DNA of 64,000 nt, taken from positions 8,524,001 through 8,588,000 of the forward strand of contig OU015649.1 in NCBI GenBank assembly GCA_907165275.2, in the 5' to 3' direction. The notes under the pieces were generated by a model. It searched no databases, was not told the DNA's origin, and saw only the letters and a list, made by a program, of their open reading frames with translations. A program made the translations under genes and the position numbers. Within the stretch, counting starts at the first letter, position 1, and the number at the start of each line of letters is the position of its first letter. Below, piece by piece: positions 33,990-45,187 of the stretch. The stretch is from Zygaena filipendulae. Lineage: Eukaryota > Arthropoda > Insecta > Lepidoptera > Zygaenidae.

Positions 33990-34280
33990 GCGTAGTAGTT
34001 ACATTCATCTCTGCTCGAGACTGATTTATATCAAAACTGCACAGTCCGCTCAAGTTCCATTCTACCATTAACCACTTTTCCGGGTCTGTCTTACGCGTCA
34101 CAAAATAATAATTGTCCGGGAAGCCGAGGGCAGCTGTATGTAACGTTACGAGAGGACGGCCGCTCGTTCTCTTTGGGTCGCAATCGAGTCCGAGATCTTG
34201 CTTTCTTTTTAATTTCCCTGCGGCCTCCTAATGAGGTCCCTGCGGCGGCGGCTCCGCGCCATTATCTATGATATTCTTGA
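33990..34280. other. GC-richer unique block
   Basis: CGGGAAGCCGAGGGCAGCTG, ACGGCCGCTCGTTCTC, then CCTAATGAGGTCCCTGCGGC and GCGGCTCCGCGCCATTATC. Confidence 0.25.
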
Positions 34281-34619
34281 GGTTGATGCTTATTGTGCGT
34301 GTCACTGATGGCTTCCTTTTTTATTATCCTCTCGAACACAATTCAGCGGTCACAAGAATTAGTTCTACTCATTTGCTATGCTTTCTTCATTTCTCTAGAC
34401 GCCAGTTTATCTTATGTCACAAAACGACCCAACTTTTTAAAATTACCTACCTACTAGAACTTTATTCTTAGGGAAACAAAATCGCTCTTTCACAGACTTT
34501 GCAGAAACAGAAAAAAAAAACATTTGAACAGTTATTTTAATGAAAGACATCCCTTCGCCAGTAAAAGTAAACAAAACGTTCTGTGACAAAATATATCACA
34601 CGACTCCGCCTACACTTAT

Positions 34620-34870
34620 CTATTAAAATGAGAGCTTATTGTCGGGCAAACGTTACAGCCAATAATCCGGTGTTGTATTCACTAGATTGTCCAATATTGT
34701 CGCAATCTCTATGGAAGGGCAATTAGAGACGTGTCGCGCGTGGCGGCCGCGTGTCGGGTGCGCGAAGCAGCGCGGGTGCTGCTGCGGCACGCGACGCGTC
34801 GCACCGCTCTCATATTAGGGCCCAATATTTATACAGCAAGAGACAATAAGCCACACTCAGATAACATTAT
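34620..34870. other. GC-rich unique block
   Basis: AGCCAATAATCCGGTG, TGTCCAATATTGTCGCAATC and then GTGGCGGCCGCGTGTCGGGT. Small AT palindromes (CAATATTG) sit beside the GC core. Confidence 0.25.
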
Positions 34871-34969
34871 GTTTTATGAATCTTGATATAGTACTAGAAA
34901 CAAATCACTCCAAACTTTTTAATAAGTAAGTGGTAAAAGTTATTTGAAATTATAAAATTGTTAGTTGGT

Positions 34970-35128
34970 CTTGCAGTTTCACTAGCGTTAAATTCGGAGT
35001 TTCCCGGGACAAAAAGTAAAATATGTCCTTTTTTGTACTCTGGACAGCGTTCATACAAAATTGTGTTTATATTGTGTTGTTAAGAGACAGACAGAAAGAC
35101 AGAGTTACCTTCGTATAATATAAAGTAT
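34970..35128 (+). repeat. Decayed common SINE
   Basis: TCTTGCAGTTTCACTAGCGT, TTTCCCGGGACAAAAAGTAA, TTTTTGTACTCTGGACAGCG, AAGAGACAGACAGAAAGACA. Confidence 0.65.
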
Positions 35129-35289
35129 ATGAACTATGGAGAGGAGAAAGTACATTTTGACAGATGTTTTGTTCACCCTAACACAATTAATAAATTAAAT
35201 TGCTACTCAAAAAAATTTGGTATCAAGAAAGTCCCCTTCGTGGAATTCACTTCATTTAAATATCGCATTTTTCCTGAAGATTATACCTT

Positions 35290-35530
35290 ACGACGACAGC
35301 TATAAAAGAAAACAGCCCGCCCCTCGATAATGCGACGAGCCTGAGGAATTTTTATTCCGCTCAAATCTCTCCTGACATATATTTTTGCGAGATCGCCTGG
35401 AGATTTTAATATCCGATTTTATTTAAATTCGTTTAGGCGGCACGGGTGACTGCGTCCCCAGACATTTATCGCGAGGGCGTGACTGTATTTATAAGCAGAA
35501 GAGATTTCACACCGAATGCAGTTGATCATT
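35290..35530. other. Unique block, candidate regulatory element
   Basis: CAGCCCGCCCCTCGATAATG, GAGATCGCCTGGAGATTTTA, GGCGGCACGGGTGACTGC, ACATTTATCGCGAGGGCGTG. No long ORF. Confidence 0.25.
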
Positions 35531-35859
35531 GGAAATGATTACAAACATTTCTATCTATAGCAATGTAAATTATTAATTCTTATTATTAAGCCCACTTTTA
35601 TTAAGTTTTTTTATTGGAAAAAAAAGTGAAAAATATAAGTAAATCTGTTAATTAATAGTACGCATTCAGACGCATATTTTTTAAAACAGATTGAATAGCA
35701 TCATCTAGAAAATATGCAAATTAGATAAGTACTGTCAGTTGAACCACGGGCAATAAACGGTTGAAACGTACGCTATAAGTCACTTTTCAACTTTCTATTG
35801 TTCAACTATAAACGGTATACTATAGCGTAAAATATTCTTGTTTCATAGCATATTTTTCG

Positions 35860-35876
35860 AAAAAAAAAAAAAAAAA
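35860..35876 (+). repeat. 17-bp poly(A) run
   Basis: Uninterrupted A run after TTTTTCG, without a recognisable retroposon body upstream. Confidence 0.8.
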
Positions 35877-36210
35877 TCTTTGAAAAACAAAGGTACCAAG
35901 TATGGCCCCTAAAAACCAATATTTTTACAATTAAGAAATCCGTAGAGTAATTCCACGTAAACTATTTATCAATGTATTACTGACAGGACCATCATTCACT
36001 TAGAGACGCGTCATACAGCGCTGCACCCCGCCTGCTCCCTGCGCTACCCTATAGCTACAGGCTGCGCTGCACACCGCAGCGGTGATCATTCTTTATTTGC
36101 CCCGCCACCTCAGTTTACACCCATCTCAATCATCACTTGACCATATAATAATGTAAGCAGGTAGGTTTATAAAAAGGTTAATGTATGAGAATTTTAATAC
36201 CGTTTTTTTA

Positions 36211-36372
36211 ATCCTAACTCATATTATAAATACGAATATTGTTTGTTTGTTACGCTTTTACGCCTCAATTGCTCAAACGATCATTATGAAATTTCGCATA
36301 CACGTTGCCAAAGGTACAGAAAAGGACAAAGGGTAACTTTCATTCCGAAAAACAACTGTTCCCGAGGTACAC
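36211..36372 (-). repeat. Common lepidopteran SINE copy (inverse), head eroded
   Basis: TCCTAACTCATATTATAAAT, TTTGTTTGTTACGCTTTTAC, 'AACGATCATTATGAAATTTC', TTGCCAAAGGTACAGAAAAG. Confidence 0.65.
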
Positions 36373-36689
36373 AAATTTGATCGACAAAACCTTCCGAACG
36401 AAGCCGCGCGCAAAATGTAGATACTATATAGCTACCTAAGTACACGTATATTTATAGTTTAAAGAAGAAGTCAATCTAGTTTATTATATCTAATTCAAAA
36501 TTTATAAATATAACTTATTCTGAAGATGCATACGCGAACAAAAAAACCACAAAACAGCGATAGACCTTTTGAAAATTGCATTTTGTTTCGAACATTTAAC
36601 ATGGATTTTATTGCAGTAGTTTTGTTAGCCATTTGTTTCCATCGGAGAAGATCTTTTCGCATGAGGCGAATTCTCATTTAATATATGTG

Positions 36690-37070
36690 CCTGGAATACC
36701 GAGGCCATATATTACGCCGACCTCTGCTGGACTGGACATAACAATCCTCGATTTGCTATAATATTAGTAGTGTGTCCCTGTCGGGGCGGGCGGGCGGCGG
36801 CGGTGAGAGAGCGAGCCGGAGCGTGCGGCTCGGGGCGGGCGGCGCGCGGCGCGGCGGCCGCGGGAGGCTGCCTACGTGCCGCGTATAATAAGCATTTCAT
36901 GCACGGGGTGCGGGCGCAGGGTCCGGAGGTTACGTACCTATTTCCTGTACAATTCGTGTAGGTACCTAACTGGACCGTACATTATGAGGAGCCGAGGGTC
37001 AGCCCGCACGCTGTCTCTGTCGCGCTCGCTGCGGCGTCGCAGCCTTGTATAATTTCATGTGATATATTGT
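36690..37070. other. GC-rich unique block, candidate regulatory element or CpG-rich promoter
   Basis: Very GC-rich core at 36780-36875 (GGGGCGGGCGGGCGGCGGCG), then AGCATTTCATGCACGGGGTG and GCCGAGGGTCAGCCCGC. Overlapping ORFs on both strands are Ala/Arg/Gly low complexity, so I do not call them genes. Confidence 0.3.
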
Positions 37071-37761
37071 ACATGCTTGGGTTATGTAATGGACCTCATG
37101 AAAATTCCAAACCGTCATGCATGTAACTCGGGCAACCTGTACCTACCTATGCCCCGAAAATACTACGTAAATGGGCATCGTACCCATATGCAGGTTAAAT
37201 TCATCAATAATGCATAAACATTGCCGAAAAGTAATGCATACATCGATAGCGGTCGTTCTAGTGCTAAATTCATCTTTTATCTGTAGAATTTATATACGAG
37301 GAGGCCGTAAAACGGAACAATAAAAACCCAAAACAGCAATAAATTTCGAGCAATAGACGCAAAGGTTCGAGTTGCCTTATCAATTCTCTCCACGCTGGGG
37401 CTCGCCTCTCACAATAAACTTATGACTCAAGTTTTCATCTATTTTGTATACATCTTGTTAAGGAGAAATTTGTTTAGTGCAAACAGTTAAAGAGAAAACG
37501 TTGTTTACAAGCAATAAACACTTAGTGGACAATTATACAAGGGTCACAGGCAGGTAAAACAAATAGTGTACAAGTCTTCAGTGCCACCACTGAGGAGGGG
37601 TCTTCTTAAAGGACGACAGGACTTGGCAGGTAAGCCAAGGTACATACAGTTGTGCATTAGTAATGACATTTAATTAACATTAAATTATCTACCTTTTAAT
37701 AACTACCTATACTTAACTATAATGATTTCATTGAATCGGTATTTTTCGTTTTTATTTATTT

Positions 37762-37934
37762 ACTAGTTGTTTCCTGCAGTTTCACCCGCGTTTATTTTGG
37801 AGTTCCCCCCCGAAAACACTGTACTCCGGAAAACATGTATACAAAATGTCATGTTGATCGGTTGAGCAGTTATTGCGTGAAAGCATAATAAACAGACTAA
37901 AATACTCACATTCGCATTTATATTATTAGCTAGG
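37762..37934 (+). repeat. Common lepidopteran SINE copy
   Basis: ACTAGTTGTTTCCTGCAGTT TCACCCGCG, GGAGTTCCCCCCC, 'CATGTTGATCGGTTGAGCAG', ACTCACATTCGCATTTATAT. Confidence 0.7.
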
Positions 37935-38249
37935 ACTTTTATGTAAGAAACTAAATATAGATAGTCATTAATCACTAGCAAAAAGATGATTATTTACAGT
38001 AAAATAGTCGGGCTCTATCTTCCAAGTTCCCGAGTTCGGTCTTACGCATTTACAGTAACGATACATTATCGTTACCGCTGGCTAAGATGGAGATCTACGG
38101 CGCTTATAGCACTCTGATTGACCCCACATTAAAAATTACATACAAACAGAGGGAACAGAAGCTTATAGTGGAGTCATGTACTTTCTTTGTTTCGATTTGT
38201 TTCCGAGTTCGATTAAGAATTTATAAGACATAGGTACGGAGTAGATGGG

Positions 38250-38800
38250 TGGTCAATCGATCGAGGTTGCGGCGAGGTTTCATAAAGTAATTGTCCAAGA
38301 TTGTTCCAGGAGCGATTTAATAGGACTTTGAATTTGTTAGGTTAATTCGTAAGGGGCCGGCTAGCGTCGCAGTGGCCGGAGGGTCGAATAAATATGTCCC
38401 AAAGAGTTAAGTGGGAGAGAAGTGCGGAACGGAGACCGCGTCCGACGTTTACTCTTCCATTCGTGTTGTTGCACCACTTATTACACACAAAGTTCTGTTA
38501 AAGTTTTCTCCGGCACTGGAGTGCGAGTTTAATTTACTCGATAGTGTAAATAAAGTGGGCGGAGTGGGAAGTTTCGCGGCGGACCCCGGCGACGCTGGCG
38601 ACACCCGGCTGCGGTCGAGTGATAATAACGTCCCGCCACCCGGGCTTCCTTATTAATCGAGAACGACAAATTTTAACGACAAGAATTAATGAATCTCGTT
38701 ACACGGGTTAATCCCCCGGTCGTAAAGTGTGCGCTCGGCGGCAGTTAAGGTGTGCGGGGCGGGCGGCGCGCGGCGACCACACACCTTCGCGTGCCTACAG
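38250..38800. other. GC-rich unique block, candidate regulatory element
   Basis: GGGCCGGCTAGCGTCGCAGT, GGCGGACCCCGGCGACGCTG and GGGGCGGGCGGCGCGCGGCG, with an AT-rich AATTTTAACGACAAGAATTA between. The 81-codon ORF at 38411-38656 is unrecognised. Confidence 0.3.
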
Positions 38801-39059
38801 CTCGGGTTTTTCTTTGTTTGTCTATAGACAATTATTCCCATAGAGTCCATTTCGATTAAGTGACATAATGAAAGTAAACGATAGTAATGAGCAAAAATGC
38901 TAAATAGATATACAGACACGTAATAATTGTCTCTCATAACACTCGAGAAGCATATAAGTAAATAGTTAACCCAGTAATAGTGATATAACCCAGATAAAAA
39001 AAACTGCGTTTCTCGTATCCATTACCTATATTAACAGATGTATTTAATATTTTCTGTGA

Positions 39060-39270
39060 TACAAAATCTCTAGCCTTGTAATGAAGCGGCAAGATGAAAC
39101 AAGAGCGTACGGCGACTTGACTGAGGGATTCCAAGATATATCGCCCAGTTAACGAGCATGTGCGAATGGAACTTTATTGTAATTGCGTTTTGTAAGATCG
39201 GGACAGGGTCATTACGGACCGTCCTTACAACGACCTCCCGTTTTGCAAAACTTTCCTTACTAGACATTTC
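39060..39270. other. Unique block of balanced composition
   Basis: The antisense 109-codon frame (39070-39399) has SKESFAKREVVVRTVRNDPV but no domain I know. Candidate conserved non-coding DNA. Confidence 0.2.
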
Positions 39271-39469
39271 GCATTTAAGTACCTTAAGCACATTATAGAA
39301 TTTGTGAGGTTTAAAATAAATTTGAAACCTAAAACTAGGTATGTGGAAAGTATGTATAAATACATAACTATATCTGTAAGAAAATAACGTGAAATTCATT
39401 AGTTCAGCTGTAGATAGATATTACTTTGTGAGCGAGATAATGCGCGCAGTTATGTAGATAGGAGTCTAT

Positions 39470-40180
39470 TCATCAGATGAAGCGGCATGTGGCATATTAG
39501 GGGCTGAGCCAGCCTCAAAGACTGATTATGTCTATCCGCAATTTCTCTCCGTCCCTATATTCTCGCGAGCGAAAACTAGCGAGTTTTACACCGTGCTATT
39601 AAGCGGTCGCTTTTACATTTGTCCTTCTAATGGAAAATGTGCTACTAATTAATTTAAAGCGAAACTCATTTATGTTGAAATGCGTGTCTATTAAGCGATG
39701 ATAGGATGAGCACTTCTTGCGTATATTCTAACACGTTTCAATGTGTTTAATTATTTCCATAATATGAATGGTATTTTCCTTTGCCGATGTGTTGTGTGGA
39801 GGAATATTGAAAAATAGGTACACGCTCCAGTTACAAGCCACCCCAGTGAGTGAAGGCGAGTTCATTCTCAGTAAGACTAATCAAATAACAGTCTCCCCAC
39901 TGAACTCCCCGCTGCGCCCCCTCACGACCAGCGGTCATCTCTCTTATCGATTGTGGTGGAACTCGTGCACCGAATGTTATATTTCCCAACATTGTTACAG
40001 TGTGTCGGAGGATGCTATTGAATTGTACCTAAATACGAACCCTTTAGTGAGTAAAAGAAATCCTGATATTTCGTCGTCTGCGTTAAATTTCTTCAATTTC
40101 TTGTTTGTAAATTTGTTAAGTATATTCAAAATTTTGATACCTACGTTTCTGGTATCCGTAGTTTTAAACAAGCGTTGATG
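39470..40180 (+). other. Unique block with an unrecognised 136-codon frame
   Basis: The frame at 39768-40178 begins MVFSFADVLCGGILKN and ends in a hydrophobic run (FNFLFVNLLSIFKILIPTFL). Nothing matches a family I know, and codon use changes from GC-rich to AT-rich along it, which argues against one coding exon. Confidence 0.2.
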
Positions 40181-40741
40181 TGACCATTGGTCAATCACTC
40201 ACGACCGTTTTTTAGAAAACTATTATAGGATTCTAGGAAAAATTTACTAATCAGTTTGATTTGTAGGTAATTGATATCTAATAATTTCTTGAAAACTTAG
40301 AAACAATTAAAGTTATAAGTCGATCAGATAATCAGAAAATTCTTAAATAAAGAGATGATAAAATGTTAAATAAAGAGCAGGATTAAAATAGTTTTTACTC
40401 TCTGACACCTGTATCAGAATTACGCCTAGTGCAAATTCACTTAGTTTAAGTCCAACCGCAGTCACTCAGCCACTTGCTATAAGCGTTGTATCAGTTACAC
40501 GATGATCGTATTAACGCGAATATTCGTCATTTTATCTCTTTCTTACATTCAATAATTTTGTAAGAAACAAGAGACCGCGCTTTACTTGCGTTATAACTGT
40601 GTAAAAGTTTTGAATGTTATTAGTAGTATTTGGCGCAAGTACATTTTTTCTCATTAATTAAATAATACAAAAATATATTCTTTGAAAATTCTCATACATA
40701 ATTCCTACGTATCCGCACTGGTTTTTTTAATAAATAAATAT

Positions 40742-40965
40742 ACACTAGCTGTCTCCCGCAGTTTCACCCGCGATAATTTCGGAGTTCCCACTGGAATTTT
40801 AGGATAGTAAAATATAGATTTAAGCCTTCCTCATGTATCACTTTATCTATTAGTGAAAACCGCATGAAAATCCGTATAGCGTAGATTTAAAGATCTAAGC
40901 ATACATATGGAGTTAGGGACAGACAAACGGAAAGCGACTCTGTTGTATTATTCTATGTAGTTATA
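40742..40965 (+). repeat. Common lepidopteran SINE copy
   Basis: ACTAGCTGTCTCCCGCAGTT TCACCCGCG, TTCGGAGTTCCCACTGG, 'GAAAACCGCATGAAAATCCG', GACAGACAAACGGAAAGCG. Confidence 0.7.
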
Positions 40966-40991
40966 ATAACTTGGCACATATATTTACACTG

Positions 40992-41161
40992 GGTACTTTA
41001 GTTTTGTTTTGTGGTTCGTATTTATCATTATAATTAACTATAAATTAGTTACGCGTAACGCTGACAGGCGATTTGTTATTTGCTGTAATATTTTATCACA
41101 CCAAAAACATTTTCATGTAAAATGATGCCAAGACGAGGCTACTGTCAAAAAGTTATCAGAT
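40992..41161 (+). repeat. Direct repeat A1 of composite element
   Basis: 170 bp starting GGTACTTTAGTTTTG and containing TTAGTTACGCGTAACGCTGA. Nearly identical, in the same orientation, to A2 at 43479-43648. Confidence 0.85.
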
Positions 41162-41503
41162 ATCGTGTAGAACCAAGCTTATAACTCTACACACCCTAAC
41201 TCTACAAGGCCTAACTTCTCAAACTCTACACCTTATTCAGAATATGTGACTTGGCCATTTTGCTCCATTCACATGAGCGTGAGGTGAGAAATTTATCCAG
41301 TTAATTGTTTTTCTGTTACACAAAGGTTCTTGCAGTAACGAAACGGCCAACCCACATATTCTGACTGAGGTGTAGAGTTTGAGAAGTTAGGCCTTGTAGA
41401 GTTAGGGTGTGTAGAGTTATAAGCTTGGCTCTACATGAGATCTGATAAATTTTTGACAGTAGACTCGTCTTGGCATCATTTTACATGAAGATGTTTTGGT
41501 GGT
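41099..41503. mobile_element. Foldback element (family E) with long perfect arms
   Basis: Arms of about 135-165 bp. The outer part is ACCAAAAACATTTTCATG with GATGCCAAGACGAG. The inner part is a perfect 58-bp match, 41175-41232 against 41369-41426, rich in CTCTACA. The central spacer includes CATTCACATGAGCGTGAGG. Confidence 0.85.
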
Positions 41504-41676
41504 ATTTCATTTATTTTTGTAAGTCAAAATAACGAAATTCTCATATATATAGTTTTATAATTTTTTTATAGTTTGTGTACTAATACTAGCTTACATGCCA
41601 AATTTAAGCTTTCTAGGATATTAGGAAGTACCCTAAGAAATTTGATGATCATCAGTGAGTCAGTGACGAAATCAGG

Positions 41677-41908
41677 GTTTTTAGATATCAATAAAATCTA
41701 AAGTTTAAGAGCTATGCAATTAAAACTTATAAATGTTATGTTTTATAAATCCGCTATTCACAACATATCCCGAGAATTTCGTTTATCTGGTATAATCCAA
41801 ACCCAAGTTATAAGGGTTCAAAAAAATGACGAAGTGCCTCGAGAAAAGATACTAGTGCTCCCGCTTCGCTTGACCCGTCTTGGCGGAGGCACTACCGTGC
41901 CTCCAGAT
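41677..41908 (+). repeat. Inverted repeat P1 (contains 68-codon frame)
   Basis: About 230 bp, highly similar to the complement of 43049-43275. The frame at 41714-41920 encodes MQLKL...SREFRLSGIIQTQV and is matched in P2. Ends near the palindrome-like GGCACTACCGTGCC. Confidence 0.8.
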
Positions 41909-42054
41909 ATATCAAGATAATAAAAGCCCTTATTATTTCTTGACTATTGTGTGCAGACAGATTTCGATGAGTAACCAATTTAAATCTGTTTATAAAGCAT
42001 TGGTATGTGTTGTATACCTATTATGATCTAAACTAATTAGGCTATACTATATTA

Positions 42055-42401
42055 TACAATGTGTTAATGAATTAACTGAAAACTAGAAAGTAGTTTGCTC
42101 AGAATCAACTAGCGAATCGATCGCACTATATGTTTTAATAAAGGTTAAATTTTTTCATTTTTACTAGCCCATGTCTAAATTATTTATAATACAATATTTG
42201 GCGCGTACGCCACCCACAGCAAAAAAAATCGAACCGGTAGACGCGGGCGTAGCGCTTGGAATTTCGTAGATAGGTCAATCTAATGTTGAATAACTTTTAA
42301 AGTATAAATTTTTTCGACATAAAATATATGTTAATCATATTATTGTTTATTTTTTAAAATGGGGTGTATCAGATTTTCAGTTGATTCATTAACACGTTGT
42401 A
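42055..42401 (+). mobile_element. TA-flanked MITE (family D), copy 2
   Basis: TA|TACAATGTGTTAATGAATT at the left and the complementary AATTCATTAACACGTTGTA-type right end (TTGATTCATTAACACG) followed by TA. Internal GGCGCGTACGCC, GCGGGCGTAGCGCTTGG. Sits inside the spacer between P1 and P2. Confidence 0.85.
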
Positions 42402-42704
42402 TACGATAGTAGAAAACAAAACAGCAGACTCGGTTGCTGACGCTACATTGCTGATTACGACTATGGACGTCGCTTCACTGGACTGTGAAAATGATTTTGA
42501 TTTGACCCTTTGAAGGGTGTCTCTACCGCAAAATTACGTTTCCATGGAATTTGATCCTTATACGTTTGGCGTTTAAAGTTTTATCAAATATATCTAGGTT
42601 TCATTTATGAAGTGATTAATTCATTAGATAATAGTATAAATTCTAATAGAAAGAGACGACTAATTTCTATGACGGTACCTATGTAAAGTTTCATTGTATA
42701 CTAA

Positions 42705-42975
42705 AACCCGCGTTAGTTTCGGAGATCCCGTTGGTATTCCGAGATAAAAGTACTTATCTACCCTTGACAACGTGTAGGTAGTATGCAAAATTTAATGTAG
42801 TTATTTCCGCGTTATTGTTGGAGTTCTCGTAGGAATTCCGGGATAAAAAGTAGCCTATGTCTTTTTCTGTATCCTTGACAACGTGTATGCAAAATTTCGT
42901 GGTGATCGGTTGAGCCGTTTACCCATGAAAGCGTAACAAACAAAAAACAAACTCACTTTCGCATTTATAATATTA
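42705..42975 (+). repeat. Dimeric common SINE
   Basis: Two head/body units (GTTTCGGAGATCCCGTTGG; GTTGGAGTTCTCGTAGGAA), each followed by GACAACGTGTAGG- or GACAACGTGTATGC-type sequence, then one tail TTTCGCATTTATAATATTAA. Confidence 0.75.
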
Positions 42976-43048
42976 AAGTAAGGATTATCGGTACAGCATA
43001 AAAAAAGAAAATAAAAATACCAACTGCGGGCAGAATATTCGGAAAATG

Positions 43049-43275
43049 ATCTGGGGGCACGGTAGTGCCCCTGCCAAGACGAGCCAAGCGAAGCGGGAGC
43101 ACTATACCTACCTTTTCTCGAAGCGCTTCGGCGTTTTTTCGAACCTTTATAACTTGGGTTTGGATTATACCAGATAAACGAAATTCTCTAGACCTATTGT
43201 CAATGGCGGACTTATCAAACATTTGGAGTTTTAATTGCATAGCTCTTATACTTTAGATTTTATTAATATCTAAAA
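43049..43275 (-). repeat. Inverted repeat P2 (contains frame homologous to P1)
   Basis: Complement of P1. The antisense frame 43240-42965 encodes MQLKLQMFDKSAI and SREFRLSGIIQTQVIK. A hairpin GGGGCACGGTAGTGCCCC lies at about 43054-43071, next to TGCCAAGACGAG, a motif that is also the family E arm end. Confidence 0.8.
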
Positions 43276-43289
43276 AACGCATTACCAAT

Positions 43290-43470
43290 AAATTTCATTA
43301 CTGCAAGAACCATTGTATAACAAGTAATTAACATTAACTAAATTATAAAAAATTATATATAATAAATTTATAATTATATAATATAATTATATAATTATAA
43401 TTATAATAAATTTTTCACCCTACGCTCATGTGAATGGAGCGAAATTGCCAAGCCCCATATTCTAACTAAG
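43290..43470 (-). repeat. Inverted partial copy of family E interior, with AT-rich insert
   Basis: TTTCATTACTGCAAGAACC and ACGCTCATGTGAATGGAGC are the complement of sequence at 41230-41345. Between them lies a pure A/T tract (about 43348-43411) of TTATA-type repeats. Confidence 0.65.
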
Positions 43471-43478
43471 GTACACTA

Positions 43479-43648
43479 GGTACTTTAGTTTTGTTTTGTG
43501 GTTCGTATTTATCATTATAATTAACTATAAATTAGTTACGCGTAACGCTGACAGGCGAGTTGTTATTTGCTGTAATATTTTATCCCACCAAAAACATTTT
43601 CATGTAAAATAATGCCAAGACGAGGGTTCTGTCAAAAAGTTATCAGAT
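43479..43648 (+). repeat. Direct repeat A2 of composite element
   Basis: Nearly identical to A1, sharing the whole 170 bp from GGTACTTTAG to GTTATCAGAT. Confidence 0.85.
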
Positions 43649-43702
43649 AACTTCATATGGACTCGTCTTGGCATCATTTTACATGAAAATGTTTTTAGTG
43701 GG
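43584..43702. mobile_element. Short foldback (family E internal-deletion form)
   Basis: CCCACCAAAAACATTTTCAT and the complementary ATGAAAATG...GTGGG end enclose only about 35 bp of loop: the family E arms without the 58-bp inner arms. Confidence 0.75.
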
Positions 43703-43759
43703 ATTGTTTTTACGCAGTGAAATAAAATTTTATCAAGTCAACGTTAAAAATATTCCATT

Positions 43760-44110
43760 TTCCTGAATTACGGGCTCAAAAGCGTCGCGCGGCGCTTTAT
43801 CAGTAAATGTGGCGACGTAGAAGATAATTTTATTCGGAGAGTATCTCTCCTTACTGCTGATATATTCAACAGAATATTCCCATATGTGCGTAATTCTGCG
43901 GAATGGCAAAAAAGGTCTGTTTGAGGGGTGAAATATGTAAATTTATTGTCTTGGGCGGCTCGGCGAGGCGCCCCCGTCATACGCCGACACGTAGGCTAAA
44001 GGAAATGTTAATGCGCGCCAATTTATGTGCTTTTCTATGATTTCGCTGAATCGGGCCTCCCTTTTTCTCGTTTATAGCTCAACGGAGTTCAATATCTCTC
44101 TTTAAATACA
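43760..44110. other. Unique block, candidate regulatory element
   Basis: AAAAGCGTCGCGCGGCGCTT, GGGCGGCTCGGCGAGGCGCC, then AATTTATGTGCTTTTCTATG. No recognised ORF. Confidence 0.25.
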
Positions 44111-44380
44111 ATATATCCCTTTAGTACTTTTTAGTACATTTAATACATTATTTTATGATTAGCTGTAGCAAATGGTTATATTATTTATATGTAGTACCTA
44201 CAGCACCAATTCATCCATCCATCATGAATCAGCCTGTTTCATAGTAAAATAACTCTGAAGAAACCCCAATCACAGACCACTAGAGCAATGCCATTGAAAG
44301 ACATCTTTCATATTGGTATTATAATAAATTGTTGGACGTAGTGAAAATTAATGAAATAAAATAATAAAATTAATCTCTAA

Positions 44381-44612
44381 CCCCCGCACTCAGAGTCGAC
44401 TTTAATGATTACTTAGTTAAGTATAGATTTTTAAAACAAAACTGCCGCATTCAGTGACGTTCAGTAAATTAATGTTGATTGGCATCTAATGAGATGTAAC
44501 TTAATTAGTTAAATGCCAATTAACATTAGTTTATTAAACTTGTCTGATTGCGGCAGTTTTGTTTTAAAAATCTTAACTAAGTAATCATTAAAGTTGACTC
44601 TGAGTGCGGCGG
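44381..44612. mobile_element. Full-length foldback MITE (family A), copy 3
   Basis: CCCCCGCACTCAGAGTCGAC at the left and ACTCTGAGTGCGGCGG at the right. The centre is TGTTGATTGGCATCTAATGA against AAATGCCAATTAACATTA. TAA occurs on both outer sides. Confidence 0.87.
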
Positions 44613-44739
44613 TAAGACTCTAAACTAGTTCGATACAAGTAGGTATTTCGCTTTTGATGAATTCGTGATTTAAACTCAGTTGAAATAAAAGAACATGAAT
44701 AATAATTTCCTAATAAATCAAGAACGTATTAATTTGGCA

Positions 44740-45090
44740 ATAACTCCATACTTTGCCGCACGCTTAGTTAACAACAGCGCCAAACACCCAATCCATTCCC
44801 CCAGCGATGTATTCGGTGACTAATTCACAAAGGCCAAATGTGACATAATACCGGCATAATTCAATGTTTTGCTCACCATATTGTATTTTATTTATGAGTT
44901 ATGTTGAGCGCCGCGTCACCCTCTGTCGGGCTGCTATGAAGGAAGCGTGGCGACCTCTCTGTCCCTCCCGCTCCGCTCATCACGGCTGTATGAACGGATG
45001 GTTAAATAGTACGAGTTAACTTACACCGCATCCGCTACGCGTCATTTGGGGGATGTTGTGGACGGCACCATGCAACAGTTCGCGAGTCGC
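44740..45090. other. Unique block, candidate regulatory element
   Basis: GCCAAATGTGACATAATACC, TTTATTTATGAGTTATGTTG, GCGCCGCGTCACCCTC. No ORF. Composition differs sharply from flanks. Confidence 0.25.
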
Positions 45091-45187
45091 GACTTTTATT
45101 TCAAGTGTTTTGTGTCCGAGTTGTATTTATATACTTTGACAAACGAGCGTTCAAATGCAAATGTTGCTTGAAATATAGGTAAAGCAA

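Noticed and set aside
39768..40178. 136-codon ORF considered as a gene
   Set aside because: No recognisable family, composition shifts midway, and no promoter or poly(A) context. Kept only as a described block.
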